The notes under the pieces: generated by a model
What the model was told of the DNA's origin: nothing
The model's database searches: none
What the model saw: only the letters and a program-made list of their open reading frames with translations
Made by a program: the position numbers and the translations under genes
NCBI RefSeq assembly: GCF_004364285.1
Contig: NZ_SOBE01000004.1
Location: forward strand, 124,001 to 188,000
DNA length: 64,000 bases
Direction of reading: 5' to 3'
Source: Frigoribacterium sp. PhB116
GTDB lineage: Bacteria > Actinomycetota > Actinomycetes > Actinomycetales > Microbacteriaceae
Shown here: positions 9,924 to 19,190 of the stretch, piece by piece
Layout: each line of letters begins with the position of its first letter
Position numbering within the stretch: the first letter of the stretch is position 1

Positions 9924-11013
9924 CCAGACCGTCACCCGCGCCCCCGAGGCCTCCACGTCGTCCCCCCGGACGGGCGCACGCGACCCCGGAGCGCGCGCCG
10001 AGCGGGCGCTGCGCCGCCGCCGCCTCCTCAGCGGCCGCGGGGCGATCATGGTCTGGGCCCTGCTCGCGACCCTGCTCGTCTGTGCCCTGACGGTGCCCCG
10101 GTTCGCCAGTGTGCAGACCACCGGGTTCCTGCTGCTCGACGCCATCCCGATCCTCATGATCGCCATGCCGATGGCCCTGGTCGTCATCACCGGCGAGATC
10201 GACCTCTCGGTCGCCAGCACTGCGGGCCTGACGAGCGCCACGATGGGCGTGCTGTGGGCCGCCGGCTGGGGCATCCCCGAGATCTTCGTCGTGTGCGTGC
10301 TGATCGGCGTCGTCTGCGGCGCCCTGAACGGCGCGCTCGTGACGACGATCGGGCTGCCGAGCCTCGCGGTCACCATCGGCACCCTCGCGCTCTACCGCGG
10401 GCTGGCCCTCGTCGTGATCGGCGACAACGCCGTCGCGAACTTCCCGCCCGGGCTCACCTCGTTCTTCACGTCGAAGATCGGCGGAACGGGCATCCCGACG
10501 GTGATGATCGGAGTCGTCGTCGTGATCCTCTTCTTCGGGGTGCTGCTGCACTTCAGCTCGTTCGGCCGGGCACTGCCCGCGATCGGCTTCAGCAAGGAGG
10601 CCGCGAGCTTCGTCGGCGTCCACGTCGGCCGCGCCAAGTTCTGGATGTTCGTCTCGACCGGCGTCGTCTCGGCGCTGGTCGGCATCTACTGGACCCTCCG
10701 TTACTCGAGCGCCCGCAGCGACAACGCGACCGGCATCGAGCTGGCCGTGATCGCCGCGGTGCTGCTCGGCGGCGTCTCGATCTTCGGCGGCCGTGGCTCC
10801 ATCCCCGGCGTCGTCGCCGGCGTGCTGATCATCTCGAGCATCAGCTACGCGCTGCGGCTCGGCGGCATCAGCGACGTCGTGCTCAACGTCGTCACCGGTC
10901 TGCTGCTCGTCGGGAGCGTGGTGACGCCGAGCCTGATCTCGGTCGTCCGCGACAAGACCCGTGCCAGACGGGCGGCGAGGGCCGTGCTGGCCCGCTCCGC
11001 CGGGCACGCCTGA
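9916..11013 (+). CDS. rhaQ: Rhamnose ABC importer permease (RhaQ type)
   Basis: A 365-aa second CUT2 permease. The N-terminal 45 residues are Arg/Ala-rich and cytoplasmic, followed by 8-10 transmembrane helices. The motifs TGEIDLSVASTAGL (about 94-107) and LLGGVSIFGGRGSIPG (about 275-290) parallel those of the neighbouring permease, showing the two are paralogues. It begins inside the end of rhaP (8-bp overlap) and ends 86 nt before the binding-protein gene. It is predicted to act with RhaP, RhaT and RhaS in rhamnose uptake. Confidence 0.88.
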   Translation: MPDQTVTRAPEASTSSPRTGARDPGARAERALRRRRLLSGRGAIMVWALLATLLVCALTVPRFASVQTTGFLLLDAIPILMIAMPMALVVITGEIDLSVASTAGLTSATMGVLWAAGWGIPEIFVVCVLIGVVCGALNGALVTTIGLPSLAVTIGTLALYRGLALVVIGDNAVANFPPGLTSFFTSKIGGTGIPTVMIGVVVVILFFGVLLHFSSFGRALPAIGFSKEAASFVGVHVGRAKFWMFVSTGVVSALVGIYWTLRYSSARSDNATGIELAVIAAVLLGGVSIFGGRGSIPGVVAGVLIISSISYALRLGGISDVVLNVVTGLLLVGSVVTPSLISVVRDKTRARRAARAVLARSAGHA

Positions 11014-11099
11014 GCCGCGAACGCTCGCTCGGCCCCCTGAACCCACCCGCACCACCACACCTCACCCGCACCGCCCCACCCACAGCAAAGGACAGAACG

Positions 11100-12164
11100 A
11101 TGGAGTTCCCCACCTACACCCGAGGCCGTACCCTCCGGCGTGCCGCCGCTGCTGTCGCCGCCCTCGCGACCGTCACCCTCGTCGCCTCCGGCTGCGCCCT
11201 CACGGCGGCCAGCGACGACGCCAGCTCGGGCTCCGGCTCGGGCGGCACCGAGTCGATCGCCTTCGTGCCGAAGCAGCTGAACAACCCCTACACCGACGTC
11301 GTGCTCGGCGGCGGCGAGTCCGCGTCGAAGGCGATCGGCTACGACTACAGCGTCGTGGGCCCGCTCGAGGCGAGCGCCTCCTCACAGGTCACGTTCCTCA
11401 ACACCCTCACGCAGCAGGGCACGAACGTCATCGTCATCGCCGCGAACGACCCCGACGCGGTCGGGCCGGCCCTGAAGGAGGCGCGCGACGGCGGAGCGAA
11501 GATCGTCGCCTTCGACTCGGACACCAACCCCGACTACCGCGACGTGTTCGTCAGCCAGGTCGAGGCCAAGGACGTCGCGCTGATCCAGATCCGCCAGATG
11601 AGCGAGCAGATCGGCGGCCAGGGCGACATCGCGATCCTCTCCGCGACCGCGAACGCCACGAACCAGAACGAGTGGATCAAGTACATCCAGGAGGAGGTCG
11701 ACACGAACCCGGACTACGCCGGCATCACCATCGTCTCGACCGTCTACGGCGACGACGACGACGCCAAGTCGTTCCAGGAGGCGCAGGGCCTGCTGCAGGC
11801 CAACCCGGACCTCAAGGGCATCATCTCGCCGACCACGGTCGGCATCGCCGCGACGGCCCGCTACCTCTCGACCTCGGAGTACAAGGGCAAGGTCGCGCTG
11901 ACCGGGCTCGGCCTGCCGAACGAGATGCGCGAGTTCGTCAAGGACGGGACCGTCACCGCGTTCGCCCTCTGGGACCCGGCACAGCTCGGCGAGGTCGCGG
12001 CCTACGCCGGCCAGGCGCTGGTCGACGGCACGATCACCGGCGAGGAGGGCGACACCTTCACGGCCGGCGACCTCGGTGAGCGCACAGTCGGGGCCGACGG
12101 CATCGTCATCGTCGGCCCGCCGACCGAGTTCGACGCCGACAACATCGACGACTACGACTTCTAG
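11100..12164 (+). CDS. rhaS: Rhamnose-binding lipoprotein (RhaS type)
   Basis: A 354-aa periplasmic-binding-protein type 1 (RbsB-like) substrate-binding lipoprotein. Arg-rich N-region, hydrophobic segment and lipobox VASGC (Cys about residue 29) precede a Ser/Gly linker; the mature domain begins IAFVPKQLNNPY, a segment characteristic of rhamnose-binding proteins. AAAGGA lies upstream of the ATG at 11100. Placing the binding protein after ATPase and permeases is normal for rha transporters. It would be tethered outside the membrane and hand L-rhamnose to RhaP/RhaQ. A stem-loop 33 nt after its stop may set its mRNA level apart from the next gene. Confidence 0.9.
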   Translation: MEFPTYTRGRTLRRAAAAVAALATVTLVASGCALTAASDDASSGSGSGGTESIAFVPKQLNNPYTDVVLGGGESASKAIGYDYSVVGPLEASASSQVTFLNTLTQQGTNVIVIAANDPDAVGPALKEARDGGAKIVAFDSDTNPDYRDVFVSQVEAKDVALIQIRQMSEQIGGQGDIAILSATANATNQNEWIKYIQEEVDTNPDYAGITIVSTVYGDDDDAKSFQEAQGLLQANPDLKGIISPTTVGIAATARYLSTSEYKGKVALTGLGLPNEMREFVKDGTVTAFALWDPAQLGEVAAYAGQALVDGTITGEEGDTFTAGDLGERTVGADGIVIVGPPTEFDADNIDDYDF

Positions 12165-12196
12165 GCACTCCCCGTAGTCGTCGTCCGTCGCGGGGC

Positions 12197-12225
12197 GCGG
12201 CGGTGCGCACGACCGGCACCGCCGC
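12197..12225 (+). other. Intercistronic stem-loop after rhaS
   Basis: GCGGCGGTGC (12197-12206) pairs perfectly with GCACCGCCGC (12216-12225) around a 9-nt loop. No T-tract follows. It is the second case in this window of a hairpin directly after a sugar-binding-protein gene (compare 1381-1425), and may act as a partial terminator or 3'-protecting element. Confidence 0.5.
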
Positions 12226-12288
12226 CTCCCGGCACGACCTCGCCCTTCCTCCCTCTCTTCCCTCGGCCCCTGCACCGGAGCGATCTCC

Positions 12289-13788
12289 ATGAGCACCACC
12301 TCCTCGTCGGTCGGCGACCTGCTGCCCCCGTTCCGCCGTCGTCGCACCCGCGTCGGCCTCGTGGCCGGCGGGCTCGGCACCTACTGGCCCCAGTTCCCCG
12401 GACTGCTGCCCCAGCTGCAGGAGTCCACCCGCTACGTCGTCGAGCGCTTCGGCGCCCTCGACGCCGAGACGATCGACACCGGCTTCATCTCGGACGCGCA
12501 GGAGGCGCGGGTCGCGGCCGACACGCTGCGCACGGCCGACTGCGACCTGATCGTCGTCTTCCTCACCACGTACCTGACCTCGTCGATGGTCCTGCCGATC
12601 GCGCAGCGGGCCGGCGTGCCCGTGCTCGTCATCGACCTGCAGCCCACCCCGTCGATGGACCACGACCGCTTCGACACCGGCCTGTGGCTCGCCTACTGCG
12701 GACAGTGCCCGGTGCCCGAGGTCGCGAACGTCTTCGCCCGCGCGGGCATCGAGTTCCGATCGGTCACGGGCCACCTCCGCAGCGAGCGGGCCTGGAGGCG
12801 CATCGAGCGCTGGGTGCACGCCGCCGGCGTCCGCGCACGGCTGCGCGAGGCCCGCCACGGGCTGATGGGCCACCTCTACCCGGGCATGCTCGACGTCTCG
12901 ACCGACCTCACGCTGCTCTCGACCCACTTCGGGTCGCACGTCGAGGTGCTCGAGCTCGACGACCTCCGCGTGCGCGTCGACGAGGTCTCCGACGCCGCGG
13001 TCGGGGAGAGGGTCGCCCTCGCCCGCCAGGTGTTCGACGTCGACCCCTCCGTCGCCGACGACGACCTCGACTGGGCCGCGCGCGTGTCGGTCGGCCTCGA
13101 CCGCCTCGTCGACGACTTCGACCTCGACTCGCTCGCCTACTACCACCGCGGCCTCGCGGGTGAGCAGCACGAGCGGCTCGGCGCGGGCCTCATCCTCGGG
13201 GCGTCGTTGCTGAACGCCCGCGGCGTGCCGGCCGTGGGCGAGTACGAGCTGCGCACCTCCGTCGCGATGCTCGCGGCGCAGGCGCTCGGGGTCGGCGGGT
13301 CGTTCACCGAGATCCAGGCGATCAACTTCGACGACGACGTGGTCGAGATGGGCCACGACGGGCCGGCGCACCTCGCGATCTCGTCGTCGCGTCCCGTGCT
13401 GCGGGGGCTCGGCGTGTTCCACGGCAAGCGAGGGCACGGCGTCAGCGTCGAGTTCGACGTGCAGCCGGGCCCGGTCACGACCTTCGGCCTCGGCCAGGAC
13501 CGCGACGGCGCGTTGTCGTTCGTCACGAGCGAGGGCACCGTGGTGCCGGGACCGCTGCTCGCCATCGGCAACACGACCTCGCGCGTCGACTTCGGCGGCG
13601 ACCCCGGCGAGTGGGTCGACGAGTGGTCGCGCAGCGGCATCGGGCACCACTGGGGGCTCTGCGTCGGCCACGTCGCGCGCGACGTCGCCGCCGCGGCGTC
13701 GCTGCTCGGCATCGAGCACCGCCACGTCGCGGCGCCGTTCGACGACGCCGACGGCTTCGAGCGCAGCCTGGGCCGCGCGACGTCGTGA
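12289..13788 (+). CDS. L-fucose/L-arabinose isomerase family protein
   Basis: A 499-aa protein of the fucose/arabinose isomerase fold (COG2407-like), which interconvert aldose and ketose sugars with a divalent metal. The N-terminal half reads RVGLVAGGLGTYWPQFPGL and CDLIVVFLTTYLTSSM, as in arabinose-isomerase-like proteins; the C-terminal half has the family's beta-barrel domain (GNTTSRVDFGGDPGEWVDEW). It sits between the rhamnose importer and the mutarotase/RhaI pair, so the cluster encodes two isomerases. It may handle L-rhamnose in parallel, or extend the island to another 6-deoxy or pentose sugar such as L-fucose or L-arabinose. Substrate unknown; assignment to family is fairly sure. Confidence 0.8.
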   Translation: MSTTSSSVGDLLPPFRRRRTRVGLVAGGLGTYWPQFPGLLPQLQESTRYVVERFGALDAETIDTGFISDAQEARVAADTLRTADCDLIVVFLTTYLTSSMVLPIAQRAGVPVLVIDLQPTPSMDHDRFDTGLWLAYCGQCPVPEVANVFARAGIEFRSVTGHLRSERAWRRIERWVHAAGVRARLREARHGLMGHLYPGMLDVSTDLTLLSTHFGSHVEVLELDDLRVRVDEVSDAAVGERVALARQVFDVDPSVADDDLDWAARVSVGLDRLVDDFDLDSLAYYHRGLAGEQHERLGAGLILGASLLNARGVPAVGEYELRTSVAMLAAQALGVGGSFTEIQAINFDDDVVEMGHDGPAHLAISSSRPVLRGLGVFHGKRGHGVSVEFDVQPGPVTTFGLGQDRDGALSFVTSEGTVVPGPLLAIGNTTSRVDFGGDPGEWVDEWSRSGIGHHWGLCVGHVARDVAAAASLLGIEHRHVAAPFDDADGFERSLGRATS

Positions 13789-13817
13789 GCAGGCGAGCGG
13801 CCGGTCGCCGGGTCGTC

Positions 13818-13867
13818 TTGCCGAGCGCCCGGACGCACGCTACGCTCGATCTATTGAAACGATTCAA
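13818..13867 (+). promoter_or_regulatory. Promoter and operator of the rhamnose catabolic operon
   Basis: TTGCCG (13818-13823), exactly 17 bp, then TACGCT (13841-13846) make a promoter. TTGAAACGATTCAA (13854-13867) follows 7 nt later and contains the same 12-mer as the operator at 7244-7255. So the mutarotase-to-lactate-dehydrogenase operon has its own regulated promoter. Confidence 0.75.
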
Positions 13868-13888
13868 CGACGAACCGGAGACCACCTG

Positions 13889-14368
13889 ATGACCGCCCAC
13901 GACCACGAGCGATACGCGTTCCGGCTGCAGGTCGCGCCCGACCGCCTGGACGAGTACGCCGGTCGTCACGCCGAGGTCTGGCCCGAGATGCTGCAGGCGC
14001 TCCACGACAGCGGCTGGCACGGCTACTCCCTCTTCGCTGCTCCCGACGGCCTGCTCGTCGGCTACGTCGAGGCCGTGTCGCTCGAGGCCGCCCAGGCGGC
14101 GATGGCCCGGACCGAGGTCAACGCCCGCTGGCAGGCCTCGATGGCCGAGTTCTTCACCTCGCTCGACGGCACGCCGCCTGACGAGGGCTTCGAGCTGCTC
14201 ACGCAGGTCTTCAACCTGGAGGCGCAGCTCGGCCTCCCGGGCGGCGGCCGCCAGCCCGACCGCACGGGCCCCACGGCGGCGGCCCCCACGACCCCGGCTG
14301 CCGCAGCCCCCACGACCCCGGCGTCATCGACGACGACCGGCACCACGACCACGGGAGAGGCATCATGA
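13889..14368 (+). CDS. rhaM: L-rhamnose mutarotase with extended tail
   Basis: A 159-aa protein whose first about 105 residues match the dimeric alpha-beta-barrel L-rhamnose mutarotase (RhaM/RhaU), which interconverts rhamnose anomers. Typical motifs are RYAFRLQV, EYAGRHAEVWPEM, GWHGYSLF and a final FTSLDG segment. The usual length is about 105-115 aa; here about 45 extra residues, rich in Ala, Thr and Pro, are added at the C-terminus. It is first gene of the second rha operon and overlaps rhaI by 4 bp (ATGA). Confidence 0.9.
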   Translation: MTAHDHERYAFRLQVAPDRLDEYAGRHAEVWPEMLQALHDSGWHGYSLFAAPDGLLVGYVEAVSLEAAQAAMARTEVNARWQASMAEFFTSLDGTPPDEGFELLTQVFNLEAQLGLPGGGRQPDRTGPTAAAPTTPAAAAPTTPASSTTTGTTTTGEAS

Positions 14369-15528
14369 CCACCTTCGACGACATCGCGCCGACGCTCGAG
14401 CGCCAGGCGATCGAGCTGCCCAGCTGGGCGTTCGGCAACTCGGGGACCCGCTTCAAGGTCTTCGGCACGCCGGGCACTCCCCGCACGCCCGAGGAGAAGA
14501 TCGCCGACGCGGCGCGCGTCCACGAGCACACGGGCCTGGCGCCGAGCGTGGCCCTGCACATCCCGTGGGACGAGGTCGACGACTTCGGCGCCCTCCGCTC
14601 GTACGCCGAGGGGCTCGGCGTCGCCCTCGGCACCGTGAACTCGAACACGTTCCAGGACGACGCGTACAAGTTCGGCAGCCTGGCCCACAGCGACGCGGCC
14701 GTGCGGCGCAAGGCGGTCGACCACCACCTCCGCTGCCTCGAGATCATGCACGAGACCGGCTCGCGCGACCTCAAGATCTGGCTCGCGGACGGCACCAACT
14801 ACCCCGGGCAGGACTCGCTCCGCCAGCGCCAGGACCACCTGGCCGAGTCGCTCGCCGAGATCTACGCCGGCCTCGGCGCCGAGCAGCGCCTCGTGCTCGA
14901 GTACAAGTTCTTCGAGCCGGCGTTCTACCACACCGACGTCCCCGACTGGGGCACCAGCTACGCGCAGGTGAGCGCCCTCGGCGACCGCGCGCTGACCTGC
15001 CTCGACACCGGCCACCACGCCCCCGGCACCAACATCGAGTTCATCGTCATGCAGCTGCTGCGGCTCGGCAAGCTCGGCTCGTTCGACTTCAACTCGCGCT
15101 TCTACGCCGACGACGACCTGATCGTCGGAGCGGCCGACCCGTTCCAGCTGTTCCGCATCCTGTTCGAGGTCGTCGACGGCGGCGGCCTCGAGGTCGGCTC
15201 GCCCGTGCAGTTCATGCTCGACCAGTGCCACAACGTCGAGGACAAGATCCCCGGCCAGATCCGCAGCGTGCTGAACGTGCAGGAGATGACGGCGCGCGCC
15301 CTGCTCGTCGACCGTCCGGCGCTCGACGCGGCCCGCGCCTCCCACGACGTGCTCGGCGCGAACGCCGTGCTGATGGACGCCTTCTACACCGACGTCCGCC
15401 CGGCGCTGGCCGACTGGCGCGAGGGCCGCGGCCTGCCGCGCGACCCGATGGCGGCGTACCTCACGAGCGGCACGCCCGAGCGCCTGGCCGCCGAGCGCGC
15501 GGGCGGCAAGCAGCTCAGCTGGACCTGA
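14365..15528 (+). CDS. rhaI: L-rhamnose isomerase, RhaI type
   Basis: A 387-aa xylose-isomerase-like TIM-barrel enzyme that converts L-rhamnose to L-rhamnulose. Conserved metal-site segments of the RhaI type are visible: LVLEYKFFEPAFYHTD (about 176-191), LTCLDTGHHAPGTN (about 211-224) and FDFNSRFYADDDL (about 240-252). It overlaps the mutarotase by 4 bp. This is the actinobacterial/Bacillus-like RhaI rather than the E. coli RhaA family. Product goes to the kinase at 17672. Confidence 0.93.
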   Translation: MTTFDDIAPTLERQAIELPSWAFGNSGTRFKVFGTPGTPRTPEEKIADAARVHEHTGLAPSVALHIPWDEVDDFGALRSYAEGLGVALGTVNSNTFQDDAYKFGSLAHSDAAVRRKAVDHHLRCLEIMHETGSRDLKIWLADGTNYPGQDSLRQRQDHLAESLAEIYAGLGAEQRLVLEYKFFEPAFYHTDVPDWGTSYAQVSALGDRALTCLDTGHHAPGTNIEFIVMQLLRLGKLGSFDFNSRFYADDDLIVGAADPFQLFRILFEVVDGGGLEVGSPVQFMLDQCHNVEDKIPGQIRSVLNVQEMTARALLVDRPALDAARASHDVLGANAVLMDAFYTDVRPALADWREGRGLPRDPMAAYLTSGTPERLAAERAGGKQLSWT

Positions 15529-15629
15529 CCCGCGCCTCCTGGCCGGCGGCTCACCCTTCCCACCCGCACGCGGCGACCCGACCCGCGCCTCCTCGACCTG
15601 CTCCTCCTGACCTCGAACGGACCTCCCTC

Positions 15630-17675
15630 GTGACCAGCACCACGACCAGCACCGCCGCCGACCTCGTCGCGCGCAGCAACCGCCTCGGCGCCGACCCGGC
15701 GAACACGAACTACGCCGGCGGCAACACCTCGGCCAAGGGCACCGCGACCGACCCGGCGACGGGCGAGCCGGTCGAGCTGCTCTGGGTCAAGGGCAGCGGG
15801 GGAGACCTCGGCACCCTCACCGAAGACGGCCTCGCCGTGCTGCGCCTCGACCGGCTGCGGGGGCTCGCGAACGTCTACCGCGGGGTCGAGCACGAGGACG
15901 AGATGGTCGCCGCCTTCGACTACGCCCTGCACGGCAAGGGAGGCGCGGCACCGTCGATCGACACCGCCATGCACGGCCTCGTCGACGCCGCTCACGTCGA
16001 CCACCTGCACCCCGACGCGGGCATCGCGATCGCGACGGCGGCCGATGGCGAGCGGCTGACGGCCGAGATCTTCGGCGGCGCGGTCGTCTGGGTCCCGTGG
16101 CGCCGACCGGGCTGGCAGCTCGGCCTCGACATCGCCGCGATCAAGGCCGAGCACCCGGAGGCGCGCGGCACGATCCTGGGCGGGCACGGCATCACCGCGT
16201 GGGGCGACACCAGCGAGGAGGCGGAGGCGGCCTCGCGCTGGATCATCGAGACCGCGCAGGCCTGGCTCGACGAGCACTCGCGGCCCGAGCCCTTCGGCCC
16301 GGCCCTCGCCGGCTACGCGGCCCTGCCCGTCGACGAGCGCCGCGCCAAGGCCGCGGCGCTCGCACCCGTCGTCCGCGGCATCGCGTCGCACGACCGGCCG
16401 CAGGTCGGCTCGTTCACCGACAGCGACGTCGTGCTCGACTTCCTCGCCAGCACCGAGCACCCCCGGCTCGCGGCGCTCGGCACGAGCTGCCCCGACCACT
16501 TCCTCCGCACGAAGGTGCGGCCGCTGGTGCTCGACCTGCCGGCCGACGCGACCGTCGAGGAGTCGATCGCGCGCCTCCGTGAACTGCACGAGCAGTACCG
16601 CCTCGACTACCAGGCGTACTACGACCGGCACGCGACGACCGACAGCCCCGCGATCCGCGGCGCCGACCCGCTGATCGTGCTCGTGCCCGGCGTCGGCATG
16701 TTCTCGTACGGCGGCGACGCCCAGACGGCGCGCGTCGCCGGCGAGTTCTACGTCAACGCGATCGCCGTGATGCGCGGCGCCGAGGGCGTCTCGAGCTACG
16801 CGCCGATCGACGAGGCCGAGAAGTTCCGGATCGAGTACTGGGCCCTCGAGGAGGCGAAGCTGCAGCGACGGCCCGCGCCGAAGCCGCTCGCCACCCGCGT
16901 CGCGCTCGTGACCGGTGCCGCGTCGGGCATCGGCAAGGCCATCGCCACCCGGCTCGCCGCCGAGGGGGCCTGCGTCGTGATCGCCGACCTCGACCTCGCC
17001 AAGGCGCAGGCCGCGGCGTCCGAGATCGGCGGGCCGGACGTGGCCCGCGGCGTCGCCGCCGACGTCAGCGACGAGGCCGCGGTGAAGGCGTCGATCGCCG
17101 AGGTGCTGCTGGCGTTCGGCGGGCTCGACCTCGTCGTCAACAACGCCGGGCTCAGCCTGTCGAAGTCGCTCTTCGACACCACCGAGGCCGACTGGGACCT
17201 GCAGCACGACGTGATGGCCAAGGGCTCGTTCCTCGTCGCGAAGAACGCGGCCCGCGTACTCGTCGACCAGGGCCTCGGCGGCGACATCGTCTACATCTCG
17301 TCGAAGAACTCGGTCTTCGCCGGCCCGAACAACATCGCCTACAGCGCGACGAAGGCCGACCAGGCCCACCAGGTCAGGCTGCTCGCGGCGGAGCTCGGCG
17401 AGCACGGCATCCGCGTCAACGGCATCAACCCCGACGGCGTCGTGCGCGGCTCGGGCATCTTCGCCAGCGGTTGGGGCGCCAACCGCGCCGCGACCTACGG
17501 CGTCGACGAGAAGGACCTCGGCGCCTTCTACGCGCAGCGCACCATCCTCAAGCGCGAGGTCGTGCCCGAGAACGTCGCCGCCGCCGTCTACGCCATCTGC
17601 ACGAGCGACTTCTCGCACACGACCGGGCTGCACGTGCCGGTCGACGCGGGGGTCGCCGCGGCCTTCCTGCGATGA
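15630..17675 (+). CDS. Bifunctional rhamnulose-1-P aldolase / lactaldehyde dehydrogenase
   Basis: A 681-aa fusion. Residues about 1-410 form a class II aldolase domain with zinc-site histidines in HVDHLHPDAG (about 116-125) and GGHGITAWGD; it splits rhamnulose-1-phosphate into dihydroxyacetone phosphate and L-lactaldehyde. Residues about 425-681 form a short-chain dehydrogenase with TGAASGIG (about 428-435), NNAG and the catalytic YSATK (about 571-575); it is expected to oxidise L-lactaldehyde to L-lactate with NAD. The GTG at 15630 is chosen because homology starts there; the longer open frame upstream is a shadow of rhaI. Upstream lies a 101-nt gap with two near-identical ACCCGCGCCTCCT stretches. 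The stop overlaps the kinase start (ATGA). Confidence 0.92.
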   Translation: MTSTTTSTAADLVARSNRLGADPANTNYAGGNTSAKGTATDPATGEPVELLWVKGSGGDLGTLTEDGLAVLRLDRLRGLANVYRGVEHEDEMVAAFDYALHGKGGAAPSIDTAMHGLVDAAHVDHLHPDAGIAIATAADGERLTAEIFGGAVVWVPWRRPGWQLGLDIAAIKAEHPEARGTILGGHGITAWGDTSEEAEAASRWIIETAQAWLDEHSRPEPFGPALAGYAALPVDERRAKAAALAPVVRGIASHDRPQVGSFTDSDVVLDFLASTEHPRLAALGTSCPDHFLRTKVRPLVLDLPADATVEESIARLRELHEQYRLDYQAYYDRHATTDSPAIRGADPLIVLVPGVGMFSYGGDAQTARVAGEFYVNAIAVMRGAEGVSSYAPIDEAEKFRIEYWALEEAKLQRRPAPKPLATRVALVTGAASGIGKAIATRLAAEGACVVIADLDLAKAQAAASEIGGPDVARGVAADVSDEAAVKASIAEVLLAFGGLDLVVNNAGLSLSKSLFDTTEADWDLQHDVMAKGSFLVAKNAARVLVDQGLGGDIVYISSKNSVFAGPNNIAYSATKADQAHQVRLLAAELGEHGIRVNGINPDGVVRGSGIFASGWGANRAATYGVDEKDLGAFYAQRTILKREVVPENVAAAVYAICTSDFSHTTGLHVPVDAGVAAAFLR

Positions 17676-19186
17676 GCCAGGGCGGCTCGAGCCCCGCGGG
17701 AGGCGTCGTCGCCGCGGTCGACCTCGGGGCGACGAGCGGGCGCGTCGTGCTCGGGCACGTCGACCGTGACGGCGTCCGGCTGCAGCACGTCGCCCGGTTC
17801 GCGAACGACCCGGTCACGCTGCCCGAGGGGCAGGGCGCAGGAGGCGCGGGCCGGGTCGGCCTGCACTGGGACGTCCTGGGGCTCTGGCGGTCGGTCTCGG
17901 CGGGGCTGACGCTGGCCCTCCGTGACGAGCCGGGCGTGGCCTCGATCGGCGTGGACTCCTGGGCCGTCGACTACGGGCTGCTGCGCGAGGGCCGCCTCCT
18001 CGGCTCTCCGTACCACTACCGCGACGAGCGCTCGGCAGCGGGGGTCGAGACGGTGCACGCCGTCGTGCCGCCCGGTGAGCTCTTCGCGCGCACCGGCCTG
18101 CAGCACCTGCCGTTCAACACCGTCTTCCAGCTCGCCGCCGACCAGGCGTCGGGCGTCCTCGCCCCGGCCGATCGTGCCCTGCTCGTGCCCGACCTCGTCT
18201 CGTGGTGGCTCACCGGCACGGCCGCGACCGAGCGCACCAACGCCTCGACGACGGGTCTGCTGTCGCCGGCGACGGGGGAGTGGGACGTCGAGCTGATGGG
18301 CCGGCTCGGGCTGACGCCCGACTTGTTCGCGCCGCTCGTCGACCCGGGCGCTTCCCTCGGTCCGCTGCTGCCCTCGGTCGCCGCGGCGATCGGCGCCCCG
18401 GCGTCGCTCGGGGTCACGGCGGTCGGGTCGCACGACACCGCCTCGGCCGTGGTCGCCGTGCCGCTCACGGGCGAAGACGCCGCCTACGTGTCGAGCGGCA
18501 CGTGGTCGCTCGTCGGCCTCGAGCTGCCGTCACCGCTGCTCGGCGAGGACGTCCGTGCGGCCGGCTTCACGAACGAGGGCGGCGTCGACGGGCGGGTGCG
18601 GTTCCTCAAGAACGTGTCGGGCCTGTGGCTGCTGAGCGAGTCGATGCGTGCGTGGAGCCGCTCGGGCACCTCGGCCGCCGAGCGCAGCAGCGACCTCGCG
18701 GCCCTGCTCGCCGAGGCGGCGGCCGTGACCCGGCCCGTCGCCGTCTTCGACGCCACCGACGTGCGCTTCACCCCGCCGGGCGACATGCCCGCGCGCATCG
18801 AGGCGTGGTGCGTCGAGCACGACGTGGAGCCGCCGCGGGGCCGCCCCGAGACCGTGCGCAGCATCCTCGAGTCGCTCGCGGCCGCGTACGCCGAGACGCT
18901 GCGGGATGCCGAGCGGCTCTCGGGCCGCACGATTCGCACCGTGCACGTCGTCGGGGGCGGCTCGCAGAACGAGCTGCTCTGCCAGTTGACCGCCGACTGC
19001 ACGGGCTGCACCGTGCTGGCCGGGCCGGTCGAGGCGACGGCGCTCGGCAACGTGCTCGTCCAGGCGCGGGCCGCAGGGCTCGTGCACGGGAGCCTCGAGT
19101 CCTTGCGTGCCCTGGTGCGTCGCAGCTCCTCACCCGTCCGCTACGAGCCGCGGACCACCGCGGCCCCCACCTCGCAGAGAGGCTGA
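17672..19186 (+). CDS. rhaB: Rhamnulokinase
   Basis: A 504-aa FGGY-family sugar kinase that phosphorylates L-rhamnulose at O-1 using ATP. The N-terminal phosphate motif [16 protein letters not shown] (about 13-28), the sugar-binding [13 protein letters not shown] (about 91-103) and the C-terminal adenosine motif [17 protein letters not shown] (about 427-443) place it with rhamnulokinases. It starts inside the stop of the aldolase gene and ends 4 nt before the lactate dehydrogenase, so the pathway genes are translationally coupled. Confidence 0.92.
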   Translation: MSQGGSSPAGGVVAAVDLGATSGRVVLGHVDRDGVRLQHVARFANDPVTLPEGQGAGGAGRVGLHWDVLGLWRSVSAGLTLALRDEPGVASIGVDSWAVDYGLLREGRLLGSPYHYRDERSAAGVETVHAVVPPGELFARTGLQHLPFNTVFQLAADQASGVLAPADRALLVPDLVSWWLTGTAATERTNASTTGLLSPATGEWDVELMGRLGLTPDLFAPLVDPGASLGPLLPSVAAAIGAPASLGVTAVGSHDTASAVVAVPLTGEDAAYVSSGTWSLVGLELPSPLLGEDVRAAGFTNEGGVDGRVRFLKNVSGLWLLSESMRAWSRSGTSAAERSSDLAALLAEAAAVTRPVAVFDATDVRFTPPGDMPARIEAWCVEHDVEPPRGRPETVRSILESLAAAYAETLRDAERLSGRTIRTVHVVGGGSQNELLCQLTADCTGCTVLAGPVEATALGNVLVQARAAGLVHGSLESLRALVRRSSSPVRYEPRTTAAPTSQRG

Positions 19187-19190
19187 GACC

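Noticed and set aside
15384-17633. Long minus-strand ORF opposite the aldolase/dehydrogenase fusion
   Set aside because: No motif; the plus strand carries intact aldolase and SDR motifs.
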